A stretch of DNA of 64,000 nucleotides from assembly GCA_045565995.1 (NCBI GenBank), contig JBJLEF010000002.1, positions 124,001 through 188,000 of the forward strand. The letters run 5' to 3'. Shown piece by piece: positions 35,403 through 45,152 of this stretch (within the stretch, counting starts at the first letter, position 1; each line of letters starts with the position of its first letter). The DNA is from UBA721 sp002705165 (GTDB lineage Bacteria > Planctomycetota > Planctomycetia > Pirellulales > Pirellulaceae). The notes under the pieces were generated by a model that did no database searches, was not told where the DNA came from, and was given only the letters and a program-made list of their open reading frames with translations. A program made the translations under genes and the position numbers.

Positions 35403-36158
35403 TTAAGGAAGATTAACCCTACCACCGGAGAGCACCATCGTCTGGCCAACCGTGAAGTCCGATTCATCGGAGAGAAGAAAACTTACCATATGCGCCACTT
35501 CTTCGGCCTGTCCAATACGTTTAGACGGTGTAATATCAATCAAATGTTCTTTTTGGGTCGGATCAAATCCCTCGAGAATCTCTGTATCAATTAATCCCGG
35601 CGCTACGGCATTAACCCGAACATTCTCCGCTGCAAGTGCCTGCCCCAAACTTCGGGTAAATCCCACGACAGCAGCTTTACTTGTCGCATACGCAATGGCA
35701 TAGGGCTTTGCTTCGAGGCCGGCAATAGACGCGATGTTAACGATGCGACCATACTTCCTGGCTACCATGCCATCTTTAACGGCCCAGGTGCAGTAAAACA
35801 CTCCATCCACATTAATCTTCATCATGTGGTGCCACATCTGCTCACCAAATGCATCATGAGCTGCCACATCAAAAACACCGGCGTTATTGACCAAAAAGTC
35901 GACTGGTCCAAGTTGATCTTCAGCTTGCTTTATGAGTCGCTTTGCCTGCTCCGGATCGGAAACATCTGCCTGCACAGCAATCGCATCACCACCGGCCTGA
36001 ATTATCTCTTCGACGGCCTTTTCTGCCCGCTCTTTGCTGGAATTGTAATTAATACAGACCCTGGCACCGTAAGAAGACAACTGCATCGCCACAGCCAGTC
36101 CAATACCTCGCGAGCCGCCAGTGATGACGGCGATTTTACTCGTAAAATCATATGGCAT
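35403..36158 (-). CDS. SDR family oxidoreductase, FabG-like
   Basis: A 251-residue classical SDR. Motifs are AVITGGSRGIGLAVAMQL, NNAGVFD, NIASIAGLEAKPYAIAYATSKAA (catalytic Ser and YxxxK, written here from about residue 140; key residues S, Y and K) and VAPGLIDTEI. It resembles 3-oxoacyl-ACP reductase FabG, though it lies outside any fatty acid cluster, so a sugar or small-alcohol dehydrogenase is equally possible. The ATG at 36156-36158 has AGGAG seven bases upstream. The frame continues upstream into the phosphatase gene, so the inner ATG is chosen. Confidence 0.88.
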   Translation of the reverse strand: MPYDFTSKIAVITGGSRGIGLAVAMQLSSYGARVCINYNSSKERAEKAVEEIIQAGGDAIAVQADVSDPEQAKRLIKQAEDQLGPVDFLVNNAGVFDVAAHDAFGEQMWHHMMKINVDGVFYCTWAVKDGMVARKYGRIVNIASIAGLEAKPYAIAYATSKAAVVGFTRSLGQALAAENVRVNAVAPGLIDTEILEGFDPTQKEHLIDITPSKRIGQAEEVAHMVSFLLSDESDFTVGQTMVLSGGRVNLP

Positions 36159-36178
36159 TAAGCAACTCCTCTTAATCC

Positions 36179-38005
36179 TTATTTGGCCGGGGCACGCACA
36201 CTGTGTGCCCAACGGAGCTTTCCGTTCAAACCGTTGTAATACTGAAAAACAACCTGAGGCCGTGGGAAAGCCACCCAACGTTCCCCGCCGACTTCAAGCG
36301 GATTGTTATATACATTGTTAATTTGAACCACACAGTAAGTAGGACCTCGCAATTGATCACGAGGCACATCGTTTTCCCATCGAGTTGACCACAGAATATC
36401 AACTTCGCGTGGTCCATACTTAAACAGACCATTCGCTGGGCGATCGCCCTCATCAGTGTAGTAATGATTATTGGAGTTGTGGGGTCCCGAAGCAAATTCA
36501 TAGACATTGTCTGTGATCTGACAAGCAAAACTATTATGCAGATCGCCAGTCAAAACAAATACGGGTTTATCAATTTCATCCCATGCATCAATCAGCATTT
36601 CCCGTTCATGATAAAAAACGGTCCAGGCATCATCCTTGTTATTAGCCCGCACCACTCCACCGCCAACGTGTGGCACCATAAAGTTAACGCTCGAAACGAC
36701 AAAAATGAAATCCGCTTTACTCTCCCTCACGCCTTTAAGCAGCCACTCACGTTGTTTCAACCCGAGCATTGAAATTTTCTTATGAGGATCTGAGCGATCA
36801 TGCATTTGGCGTTGCCCGCGTGTATCACATACGAAAAATTCACAATTGGCAACACTCATCTTGAAATAGGAACGGCGGCCAATCGAATAGGGAACCGCGC
36901 CATCTTCCTTAAATGCCGGAGCTACCCGAATACGGTTTTCATCCAGCACTTCAATGATTTCGTAAACCCCGGCGTTTTTCAATCCCCCCACGTCGTCCAG
37001 TGCGTTTTCGTTTACACCTTCGGTTCTCGTTCCCCAGTGCACGTGTAAATTATTCACCTGTTCCAGATCCAACTCCTTAAAATTCGCTGTCGGATCGGTC
37101 ACGACATCGTCATCAGCTTTCACGCTACCGGTACTTAAGTGCACTCGTTGGGGGAAGGAAGTCGGATTCGCCCACCCCAAATAGTCATACCATGCTCGTA
37201 CTCCAACATCACGAAAGACTGCCCGTCGATCGCGTAAACCAGGACTCCCGGCTCCCCAGATGTCATTAAGGATCTCGTGATCATCGTAAGTAAAGAAAGA
37301 AGGAACCTGACTATGCCACTGCTCCAGTGCCGGGGCCCGATCCATGAAGTGCTTATAGTTTTGCCAGACGCCGACGATGGCCGGAGCATCCTGGATTAGC
37401 TTGGGAGCGATTCCCGAGTCCTGACCGACCTGCTGTAACCACTGCGCGGGACTATATTCCCGCTGTGTTTCATACAGCCAGTCACCATTAAGAATCGCAA
37501 AGTTGATATCATCCTTGATTTCACGCAGCATGGTATTGAAAGCGGGGAGAGCAGGGCCGTTGCTATGCCCTGGATTTTGATTGTTCCCACATGCGTATTC
37601 AAACTTAAAGTTAAACAACCCTTTAGGATTCAACTTTTCATTGACATACTGCTTGGAGTTAGGCAAGGTACGAAAAGATCCGCTGCGCGCAGTCAAATCA
37701 GTAATGCCAGGCAAAACTAATTTATAGTAGTACTTTGTATTTGGCTTTAGATTGCGAATTTCCAACCAAGCCGTACAATCGCTTGCCAACGCTGTATTGA
37801 CCGCATTACTTTCCTGATCCAACGCCTCCGGAGCCAGGCCATAACGCACGGCAAACTTACCGGGATGACCAGTACGCGCCCAAACACCAACACTGGTATC
37901 CGTTAAACGTCCAAGAATTGGACCGTGGGTAATATGCTGCTCTGTCTCGACTCCCAAGGCTACGGAGCAAACACACACGAGAATTAAAAACACCAGTCTT
38001 TTCAT
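36179..38005 (-). CDS. Alkaline phosphatase D (PhoD)-like exported metallophosphatase
   Basis: A 608-residue protein with a signal peptide (MKRLVFLILVCVCSVALG) at the ATG 38003-38005. An N-terminal fibronectin-like domain (HGPILGRLTDTSVGVWARTG) is followed by a PhoD-type calcineurin phosphatase core: FAILNGDWLYETQ, FFTYDDHEILNDIWG, VVSSVNFMVPH and VFVLTGDLHNSFA provide the Asp/Asn/His metal ligands. A roughly 60-residue insert with HVHWGTRTEGVNENALDD lies between core motifs. It should cleave phosphodiesters or monoesters outside the cytoplasm. The gene precedes the SDR by 20 bases. Confidence 0.87.
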   Translation of the reverse strand: MKRLVFLILVCVCSVALGVETEQHITHGPILGRLTDTSVGVWARTGHPGKFAVRYGLAPEALDQESNAVNTALASDCTAWLEIRNLKPNTKYYYKLVLPGITDLTARSGSFRTLPNSKQYVNEKLNPKGLFNFKFEYACGNNQNPGHSNGPALPAFNTMLREIKDDINFAILNGDWLYETQREYSPAQWLQQVGQDSGIAPKLIQDAPAIVGVWQNYKHFMDRAPALEQWHSQVPSFFTYDDHEILNDIWGAGSPGLRDRRAVFRDVGVRAWYDYLGWANPTSFPQRVHLSTGSVKADDDVVTDPTANFKELDLEQVNNLHVHWGTRTEGVNENALDDVGGLKNAGVYEIIEVLDENRIRVAPAFKEDGAVPYSIGRRSYFKMSVANCEFFVCDTRGQRQMHDRSDPHKKISMLGLKQREWLLKGVRESKADFIFVVSSVNFMVPHVGGGVVRANNKDDAWTVFYHEREMLIDAWDEIDKPVFVLTGDLHNSFACQITDNVYEFASGPHNSNNHYYTDEGDRPANGLFKYGPREVDILWSTRWENDVPRDQLRGPTYCVVQINNVYNNPLEVGGERWVAFPRPQVVFQYYNGLNGKLRWAHSVRAPAK

Positions 38006-38033
38006 GGTGAACACCAATCTTTCCTTCAAACGA

Positions 38034-39011
38034 TTAAAAACTCTCAGAAACACGGATTCCCTGATAACTATCTCTTCTTGCAAATTCCTGGTCGATCATT
38101 GTCCGCACCCCTGGCTTATCTAAACACCAGTCCGGAGCGACAAAATAATCGGGAGGAGCATCTCCACTTACGCGTTCCACCACAACATGGGGGGGAGTTA
38201 ATTCAAGGAAATCAACAACAGCCTGAACGTAGTCTTCTCGATTGATCAACGTGACTTCGCCACTGTTAACCTGATCTGCCAACAATGTTCTTTTCACGGC
38301 ATAGAGGTTGTGAAGCTTGACAGCATCGACGCCGGAGCGGGCCAACTCTTTAGCGGTAGCCATCATGTCATCATGGGACTCACCAGGCAAACCAAGAATA
38401 ACATGGGCACAGATCTCAAAACCTCGCCCTCGGCTACGATTCATTGCATCCACAAAGGCATCATGGTGATGACCACGATTCATCCAATCCAGCGACTTAT
38501 CATGTATTGTTTGCATGCCATACTCTACCGACAGATAGGTCTTACCCGCAAATTCTTCGAGTAAATCGAGGACGTCATCGGGGACACAGTCCGGCCGAGT
38601 CCCAATCGCCATCCCTACGACATCCGGATGATCGAGCGGCAAATCATACAAGGGCCTCAGTTTATCTACGGGTGCATACGTATTTGTCGCAGGCTGATAA
38701 TAAGCAATGAACCGGCGCACATCATAGCGACCTTTGACTCGGGAAATACCGTCATGAAGCTGGTCAAGAATATCCTGCCGTCGCACGCGCCGACTGGGAC
38801 TAAAACTACGGTTGTCACAGAACGTGCAACCACCCGTTGTTACTGACCCATCCACGTTGGGACACGTGAACCCCGCATCCAGGCTAACTTTCTGAACACG
38901 TTCACCAAACTTATTCTTCAGATGGAAACCCAGGGAATAATATCGCAATCCGGCCTGCCGCCAGTCATATTCCGGGACTAAGTTTACATCGTTTTGAGTT
39001 TTTATACTCAT
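38034..39011 (-). CDS. TIGR01212-family radical SAM protein (YhcC-like)
   Basis: A 325-residue cytoplasmic radical SAM enzyme. The 4Fe-4S/SAM site is in GFTCPNVDGSVTTGGCTFC, the wider cluster spacing seen in the TIGR01212/YhcC and Elp3-like group. FIAYYQPATNTYAPVDKLR, LSVEYGMQTIHDKSLDWMNRG and HVILGLPGESHDDM are further conserved blocks. The substrate is unproven; a tRNA or protein modification has been suggested for the group. It runs in the same direction as the phosphatase downstream, with 28 bases between. Confidence 0.9.
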   Translation of the reverse strand: MSIKTQNDVNLVPEYDWRQAGLRYYSLGFHLKNKFGERVQKVSLDAGFTCPNVDGSVTTGGCTFCDNRSFSPSRRVRRQDILDQLHDGISRVKGRYDVRRFIAYYQPATNTYAPVDKLRPLYDLPLDHPDVVGMAIGTRPDCVPDDVLDLLEEFAGKTYLSVEYGMQTIHDKSLDWMNRGHHHDAFVDAMNRSRGRGFEICAHVILGLPGESHDDMMATAKELARSGVDAVKLHNLYAVKRTLLADQVNSGEVTLINREDYVQAVVDFLELTPPHVVVERVSGDAPPDYFVAPDWCLDKPGVRTMIDQEFARRDSYQGIRVSESF

Positions 39012-39245
39012 CTGACGTTTGAATAACCAACACTCTAATCTAGAATACTCGTAACAAATCCGTTCAGGCCCCAGCGGACCCTCGCGGAAAGGCTTCCAGC
39101 AAGCCTACCTTATGGTACCAGTTTCAAAGAAACACAGTACCTAGGCAGTAATAATTGAAGCAATTTACTGTTCGATATGATCAGGTTTAAGATCTCCAAC
39201 AGTGATCGCCCAAAAAACATCCAAACAACAAGTTTATTACACCCT

Positions 39246-39713
39246 ATGAATAAGTACGGTAAGCTCGAACCTGTCGGTGGTGGAGATACGATCCCACTAT
39301 TGAACGAAAAACTCCTGGTAGGTCGCCGGGAGAGTTGTGACATTGTATTGCGTTTTAAAAACGTATCCGCTCATCACTGCCAACTTTACGTCAACGAAGG
39401 TTACTGGTTCGCTCGGGACCTAAATAGTCGTAACGGAACTCGGGTTCACAATGAACGGATCGACATTAAGCGTCTGGATCCCGGGTGCGTCATTCAGTTT
39501 GCTAAACATCAATTCATTGTTGAATATGACCCCGCTGACCTTGGGGCTACGGGGCCCCCTCCATCGGATGATGATGGGCTGAAAACAATCCTCGGGCAAA
39601 GCCTGCTTGATCGTGCTGGCCTAGATCGTCGCCGCAAACCAGATCCATCCCGTCGCTACGACCCCAGTAATAACGCGGCAGGACAAATCAACGATCCCAA
39701 CAAGCCTCTCTAA
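39246..39713 (+). CDS. FHA-domain protein
   Basis: A 155-residue cytoplasmic protein. One forkhead-associated domain fills residues about 5-98: LLVGRRESCDIVLRF (the GR and S/R that contact phosphothreonine), VSAHHCQLYVNEG and LNSRNGTRVHNERI. A short proline- and charge-rich tail follows. Planctomycete relatives start the same way (MNKYGKLEPVGGGDTIPLL), so I chose ATG 39246 over an in-frame ATG at 39177. It presumably reads Ser/Thr kinase signals; no kinase is in the window. Confidence 0.85.
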   Translation: MNKYGKLEPVGGGDTIPLLNEKLLVGRRESCDIVLRFKNVSAHHCQLYVNEGYWFARDLNSRNGTRVHNERIDIKRLDPGCVIQFAKHQFIVEYDPADLGATGPPPSDDDGLKTILGQSLLDRAGLDRRRKPDPSRRYDPSNNAAGQINDPNKPL

Positions 39714-39728
39714 ACAAGCTTGCTGTAT

Positions 39729-41234
39729 CTAACGCAAAACACGAAGAGGGTTCTCCAACTCTGGATCCCAGGGAAATGCTGGTCGAACCGCCTCCGTATA
39801 GGACAGATGTTTACAAGTGGCCGGCGTTGGTCCACGAGTGTCAAGCACCATGAATAGTTCACTACAATACTCAAACGCCATGCGATAATTCATTGGATTC
39901 TTAGCAACGATAAACTTCATTTGCGATACATCTACCCCAAGAGACGGATATTGTTCGCCACACCATTCATAAGTAGGGTAGGAGGCAATACAAACATACA
40001 CTCCAGCCACTTTCACCACCGCCGCCGGCCCCATATTTCCTTCACATCCATCCCAAATACCACCTTCATAGATGAAGCAACCGTCGGTCAAACGGATCAC
40101 TTCCGCATCGACCAACACGGGCTCTCCCCACTTAGGGTCATGCTGATGCCCAAGCTGCAGCCCCAGTTTTGCTCCGAGGCCAGCTACGTGACATTGGGCT
40201 GCTGCTTTGTAATCTACCACTGGGAGCACCGACAGCGTGTCAGCCCCCAACTCCATCAAAGCAGGCAACAACTGAACACTATCTCCTGCAGCTCCACCCC
40301 CACAACAATCTGCGGTTTCCACTAATACAACCGGCCCGTCGTTAGCCAATCCGAATTGAATAGCATCGTCAATCTCAAAAATTTCCGGCTCCAAGGAATC
40401 TCGCTGTTCCCAGTAGAACTCAGCAATCTCTCGTGCCAATTCATCTGCCAATGGCTGATTACCATCGGTGATAACCAGTCCACCGCCTCCCATCCCCGGA
40501 GCATCGAGATAAGGGTGAACTAAAAACGCGCTGGTGGAATAGACCTCGCTTCGACTTTCCATTCGCTTCGCAAGCTGCATCGTTTTAGCAAACGGACCAT
40601 CACCATCAGTCGTGCCATTAATGGCGCCGACTAAAACGGGGGCCAGCCCCATAGCCATTGTTGGTTTAAGCTTGCCGGTAAGAATGTCACGCATGGCCCG
40701 TGCACCTCGCATTCCTGTCTCCCTCGCATCCCTGTGAGGGTAGGTTTCCCACGCGATCAGTACATCCGCGCTGTCTATCATGTCTTGCGTAACGTGAGCA
40801 TGCAGATCAAGTGTTGCCACGATCGGGATCGCATCACCAACCAAGCTACGTACAGTGCTAAGCAAATCCCCTTCTAAATCGCAATGGCTATCAGATGCTG
40901 CTGAACCATGCAGGGCTAACAACACTCCATCAAGTTGCCCGGCATCCTTCGCCGATCTAATAGCTGACAACATCTTTGCTTTAATTTCTTCGTAGGCCTG
41001 GTCTGTTACCAGCCCCCCGGGACAGGCCGTAGCGGCCAAGGTAGGAACGATCTCAAACGGTGACTCCGGCCCACAGAGAATGTCAAAATACCCGCCGATC
41101 GTACCGTCGTTCAGTACCATCAACTCTTCTGCTATTAGATACTGAGTTCTCTTAAACGACTCTAAATCAGTAGGAATACCACCGAAATGATTACATTCCA
41201 CAAGTAGAGCACCCACAGCAATATGGTAGGACAT
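39729..41234 (-). CDS. M81 family metallopeptidase (MlrC-like)
   Basis: A 501-residue protein of the MlrC/M81 family. Motifs are IAVGALLVECNHFGGIPTD, LALHGSAASDSHCDLEGD, VATLDLHAHVTQDMIDSADV and WETYPHRDARETGMRGA, whose Asp and His residues form the zinc site. MlrC of sphingomonads cleaves linear microcystin fragments; most bacterial relatives have unknown small-peptide or amide substrates. ATG 41232-41234 starts the conserved domain directly. It is the last gene of a run with an SDR and an M24 peptidase, separated from the SDR by 53 bases. Confidence 0.87.
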   Translation of the reverse strand: MSYHIAVGALLVECNHFGGIPTDLESFKRTQYLIAEELMVLNDGTIGGYFDILCGPESPFEIVPTLAATACPGGLVTDQAYEEIKAKMLSAIRSAKDAGQLDGVLLALHGSAASDSHCDLEGDLLSTVRSLVGDAIPIVATLDLHAHVTQDMIDSADVLIAWETYPHRDARETGMRGARAMRDILTGKLKPTMAMGLAPVLVGAINGTTDGDGPFAKTMQLAKRMESRSEVYSTSAFLVHPYLDAPGMGGGGLVITDGNQPLADELAREIAEFYWEQRDSLEPEIFEIDDAIQFGLANDGPVVLVETADCCGGGAAGDSVQLLPALMELGADTLSVLPVVDYKAAAQCHVAGLGAKLGLQLGHQHDPKWGEPVLVDAEVIRLTDGCFIYEGGIWDGCEGNMGPAAVVKVAGVYVCIASYPTYEWCGEQYPSLGVDVSQMKFIVAKNPMNYRMAFEYCSELFMVLDTRGPTPATCKHLSYTEAVRPAFPWDPELENPLRVLR

Positions 41235-41287
41235 TTTGAGATGAAGACTCCCTGAGAGATGATGGCCTAAGATGCCGTGCAAGATTT

Positions 41288-42106
41288 TTATTTTTCAGGC
41301 TCGCCGTCCTGCATCATTCTGGCGACACGTGACACATCACAATCCCGATGACGAAAGCCTCCATCAACAGGCAAAGTGACACACGTTACATAATCGGCAG
41401 CATCCGAGCAAAGAAAGACTGCAGCCTGACCAATATCCTGAGGGAGTCCAAGACGCCCCCAGGGGAGCAAGGCACCTTGTTCATTGATAGCCTCTTCGGT
41501 CCAGGTTACACGTTCTAACGGCGTGTCGATCCATCCAGGCTGGATCGAATTGACATTAATTCGATGAGAAGACAACTCCATCGCGATCGTTCTCATCATG
41601 TGATCAAGCCCTGCCTTGGCTGCGTTATAGGCAACACTAAGACCAATTGGCATGGTAGCCTGCACACTTGAGATAAAAACTATCTTGCCACCTTCTCCCC
41701 GCTCGACCATCTGAGAGGCTACTAACTGGCTAATATAAAACCCTGCGCTGAGAGTCCCTTGCAGAGTGCGTTCCCAGTGTTCCCCTTCCAGCTCGAGAAA
41801 TTCGGCGCGGTGGGAGTAAGCGGGATTGCTCACCAAAATATCAATTTTCTCAGCCACTTCAATTGCCTGGTCGAATAACTCCTGACAACCTCGCTGAGAA
41901 AACACATCGCCAATCAGGGGATAACAACGCCTTCCCATTCCACGAATCTCATTAGTTGTTGCCTCGAGATCCGGTCCATCGTGTAAGTCATTAACAATGA
42001 CGTCAGCACCCGCGCGAGCCAACTCAATCGCACAGCCTTTACCAATGCCACGACCACCACCTGTCACTAAGGCTGTCTTACCAGTTAAATCAAATCCGCT
42101 CATCAT
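41288..42106 (-). CDS. SDR family oxidoreductase
   Basis: A 272-residue classical SDR with ALVTGGGRGIGKGCAIELAR, NPAYSHRAEFLELEG, VFISSVQATMPIGLSVAYNAAKAG (a 24-residue region; key residues S, Y and K) and NSIQPGWIDTPLE. Its start overlaps by four bases the stop of the M24 gene upstream, so translation is coupled. It is most like glucose/ribitol-type sugar dehydrogenases. The metabolic role is unclear, but coupling to two peptidase-fold hydrolases is unusual. Confidence 0.88.
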   Translation of the reverse strand: MMSGFDLTGKTALVTGGGRGIGKGCAIELARAGADVIVNDLHDGPDLEATTNEIRGMGRRCYPLIGDVFSQRGCQELFDQAIEVAEKIDILVSNPAYSHRAEFLELEGEHWERTLQGTLSAGFYISQLVASQMVERGEGGKIVFISSVQATMPIGLSVAYNAAKAGLDHMMRTIAMELSSHRINVNSIQPGWIDTPLERVTWTEEAINEQGALLPWGRLGLPQDIGQAAVFLCSDAADYVTCVTLPVDGGFRHRDCDVSRVARMMQDGEPEK

Positions 42107-43215
42107 GCCAACTCCAGATTAAATGGTGTCAACAAATGAACACCGTTATCAGTCACTCGATAGTTATTTTCCAGTCTCATGCCAAAGGCCAATTCTTCGC
42201 CGTACAACCCCGGTTCCACGGTAAAGACATCTCCCTGTTCAAAAACATCATCCCAAAAAGGATTCAGGTGGGGTGCTTCGTGAGGATACAGGCCCACACC
42301 ATGTCCTAGATGATGTGGGAAGGTACCATCTGGAAATCCATCGAGCAATTGCTGCACGGATTCGAAGATCTGTTTTGCACGCACACCAGGTCTTACTTCC
42401 CGTTCAATCAACGCAAACACTTCCTGAATTAGATTCCAGGCTTGCATCTGCAAGTCCGTAGGCTGTCGGTCGACGGATATTGTCCTACAATTATCTGCGT
42501 AATAACCGCGGTAGCAAGGCCCCAAGTCCAATATATAGAGCTGTCCTGCCTGCGCCCGGTTATCTCGAGGCGGCCCTCCCCGGGAGTTGCACTGAAAATC
42601 ATTACCCAACAAGGCCGCCAAAGGTTCCCCAGCCTTGGAGACTGCGACAGCTTGTAGTTCATTGAACAAATCAATTTCGCAAATCCCCGGTTCGACGATT
42701 TCTCTCGCACGCAGATACATTGCCTCGGTACAGTCGATGGCCTTTTGCATTAATTCCAACTCGTCCGAATCCTTGCGTCTTCTCAACCGCCATAAATCAG
42801 GCTCAAAGTCGATGGCAGCAGCAACCGAGTCCAGTCCTATTGCAGTAAGAGCATGAATTCCGGTGAAGGCTCCATCGACAGCCATTCGCGTTAGAGAAAC
42901 ACCTCGCAATGCCAACTCCAATTGCTCCGCCGCGGCTGCTTGCTGCTCCGGTCGCAAAGTAGAGTGCCACTGAGCTTGATAAGTCATTATTTCGTCTGCC
43001 GCCACCCCTTCAGGCTCACGATTAGGAGCAATCAACGTCAATTTGCCGGCAGAATCGAGGCTGGCAATACTTGCCATCAAATGATGCGTATGAAATCCGG
43101 ACAAATACTGCACATGCTCAGGACGCGTCACCACAAGTCGATCAACATTTTGATCCTGCATCCGCTGTAGAACTCGTTGTTGCCGCTGACGGCAGCCTTC
43201 CACGGTTAACCCCAT
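42103..43215 (-). CDS. M24 family (Xaa-Pro aminopeptidase/creatinase-like) peptidase
   Basis: A 370-residue protein with an N-terminal creatinase-like domain (RVLQRMQDQNVDRLVVTRP, YLSGFHTHH) and a pita-bread catalytic domain. The five metal ligands are in place: the Asp pair in YILDLGPCYRGYYADNC, the His in HHLGHGVGLYPHE, the Glu in FTVEPGLYG and the Glu in MRLENNYRV. It may cleave X-Pro dipeptides or a creatine-like compound. It is first in the minus-strand run M24-SDR-M81 and has a 224-base divergent gap to the ComM-like gene. Confidence 0.9.
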   Translation of the reverse strand: MGLTVEGCRQRQQRVLQRMQDQNVDRLVVTRPEHVQYLSGFHTHHLMASIASLDSAGKLTLIAPNREPEGVAADEIMTYQAQWHSTLRPEQQAAAAEQLELALRGVSLTRMAVDGAFTGIHALTAIGLDSVAAAIDFEPDLWRLRRRKDSDELELMQKAIDCTEAMYLRAREIVEPGICEIDLFNELQAVAVSKAGEPLAALLGNDFQCNSRGGPPRDNRAQAGQLYILDLGPCYRGYYADNCRTISVDRQPTDLQMQAWNLIQEVFALIEREVRPGVRAKQIFESVQQLLDGFPDGTFPHHLGHGVGLYPHEAPHLNPFWDDVFEQGDVFTVEPGLYGEELAFGMRLENNYRVTDNGVHLLTPFNLELA

Positions 43216-43439
43216 ACCATACTCCGGATGTTTTTAATAATTAAAAGGATCGGCACAATCTCATCTTCCACCATTCTAGTGTTTTTTGAACTCAAGACGG
43301 AGGCTCTACCACTACTAAAAAACGATCTTCCTGTCACCGCTTGTCTCACCTTTCTGCCATCGATTACCTTAGCGTCTTATAATACGGCACACCAACCAAC
43401 GTACATCTCTTTGAGAATCTTTTACTCAAGAGACAAGCT

Positions 43440-44996
43440 ATGCTCGCTCAACTAAAAACGTTCACCATGGTCGGACTCGATGCCCATCATGTCGATGTTG
43501 AAGTCGATACGATTTTTGACCCCAACACTCCCAATCCAAATCCATCAATAACAACGGTTGGCTTGCCGGACAAAGCAGTGCGTGAAAGTAGTCAGCGAGT
43601 CAAACGCGCGATCGCCAACGCAGGATTTAGACTTCAATACGATCACATCACAATCAACCTTGCTCCAGCTGAACTGCGTAAACATGCTGCATCGTTTGAC
43701 CTACCCATTGCGTTGGGGATGCTGGCGGGAATGGGGCATCTGGAACAGGAGCACCTGAAAGAATATGCTGTCGTTGGTGAACTCTCACTGGCTGGTGAAA
43801 CCCGACCGGTCAAGGGAGCCTTGAGCATGGCGATCAGTACGACTGACGTGACAAGCCTCAAAGGCCTGATTGTCCCTTCGTCCAATGCCGCCGAAGCTGC
43901 GGTCGTTCACGGAGCTCGAGTCTATGCCGTAGATAGTCTGGTACAGGCCGCTGCATTTCTAAACGGCAAGCTGGAACTGGATTGTACGCCAAACAATTCA
44001 AATCACCTTATGCAGCAACACAGTAAGTATGAATTGGATTATGCCGACGTGAGAGGACAACTGCTGGCCAAACGGTCTTTAGTTATTTCAGCTTCCGGAG
44101 CTCACAATCTACTCATGATTGGGCCACCCGGGAGTGGGAAAACGATGCTTGCAAAGCGTTTCCCAACCATTCTACCTCCACTTAACAACGCGGAATCTAT
44201 CGAAACCAGTCAGGTTTACAGCGTGATAGGACGCCTTCATCCGGACCAACCATTGTTATTCAAACGACCTTATCGGGCGCCTCACCATACTATCAGTCAA
44301 GCCGGGCTTGTTGGCGGAGGAACCACACCTTTACCTGGTGAAATCTCAATGGCTCACCATGGCGTACTGTTTCTCGACGAGCTTCCTGAATTCAGCCGGG
44401 CGACACTGGAAGTATTGCGTCAACCACTAGAAGACAAGTGTGTGACGATTGCCCGTGCCCGAGGAGCCGCAACCTTCCCTGCTGACTTCATGCTTTTGGC
44501 AGCGATGAATCCGTGTCCTTGCGGATTCAAAAATGACTCACGACGCACCTGCCAATGCTTACAGTCATACGTAGACAGATACGTTTCGAGAATCAGTGGG
44601 CCTATGCTCGATCGCATTGACCTACAGATCGAAGTCCCTGCCGTCCCTATTGAGCAGCTAAGCGGTAAGCAAATTGCCATGAACAGCGAGGAAATGAGGA
44701 CGAAGGTCGTTCTCGCCCGCCAAGCCCAGAACGATCGTTTTCAAAATACTCACACTCATTACAACGCACAAATGACGGCTCCGCAGGTTCGAAAGTTTTG
44801 TATCGCTACCAGAGAATCACGGCGAGCACTTCAACAGGCTGTCGAGGCGATGGGATTTTCAGCGCGCGCCCACGACAAAATACTCCGCGTTGCTCGTACG
44901 ATCGCAGATCTTTCCGGCAGCGAGAAAATCGAGGAAGAACATATTCACGAAGCAGTAAACTACCGACTGCTAGATCGTCAATACTGGTCGAGATGA
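43440..44996 (+). CDS. comM: YifB/ComM family Mg-chelatase-like AAA ATPase
   Basis: A 518-residue cytoplasmic protein. The N-terminal Lon-protease-like domain has ITTVGLPDKAVRESSQRVKR, the AAA core has Walker A MIGPPGSGKTMLAKRFP (about residues 220-236) and Walker B GVLFLDELPEF, and the C-terminal Mg-chelatase helical part has MNPCPCGFKND, RISGPMLDRIDLQIEVP and ARTIADLSGSEKIEEEH. In competent bacteria ComM promotes branch migration during integration of transforming DNA. The length is the normal family length. Confidence 0.92.
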   Translation: MLAQLKTFTMVGLDAHHVDVEVDTIFDPNTPNPNPSITTVGLPDKAVRESSQRVKRAIANAGFRLQYDHITINLAPAELRKHAASFDLPIALGMLAGMGHLEQEHLKEYAVVGELSLAGETRPVKGALSMAISTTDVTSLKGLIVPSSNAAEAAVVHGARVYAVDSLVQAAAFLNGKLELDCTPNNSNHLMQQHSKYELDYADVRGQLLAKRSLVISASGAHNLLMIGPPGSGKTMLAKRFPTILPPLNNAESIETSQVYSVIGRLHPDQPLLFKRPYRAPHHTISQAGLVGGGTTPLPGEISMAHHGVLFLDELPEFSRATLEVLRQPLEDKCVTIARARGAATFPADFMLLAAMNPCPCGFKNDSRRTCQCLQSYVDRYVSRISGPMLDRIDLQIEVPAVPIEQLSGKQIAMNSEEMRTKVVLARQAQNDRFQNTHTHYNAQMTAPQVRKFCIATRESRRALQQAVEAMGFSARAHDKILRVARTIADLSGSEKIEEEHIHEAVNYRLLDRQYWSR

Positions 44997-45152
44997 AGGG
45001 TAGTCGACATCGGTGGTCTGGACCATCTTTCGCGTTGCCTCACCCGCCGTTCATCCCGAAACGGACTCTACGACCAGCTTTCTCTTCTTCGCATTCTGCC
45101 TGCCGTGCCTCTCTTGTAGCAATCGTTTAGCAATCGTGGTCCACAACCGCAG

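Noticed and set aside
38444..38846. Plus-strand frames opposite the radical SAM gene
   Set aside because: Antisense shadows of a minus-strand gene with a full radical SAM motif set.
43228..43455. 75-residue plus-strand frame upstream of the ComM-like gene
   Set aside because: It runs into the ComM start and has no recognisable motif; it is most likely the promoter region.
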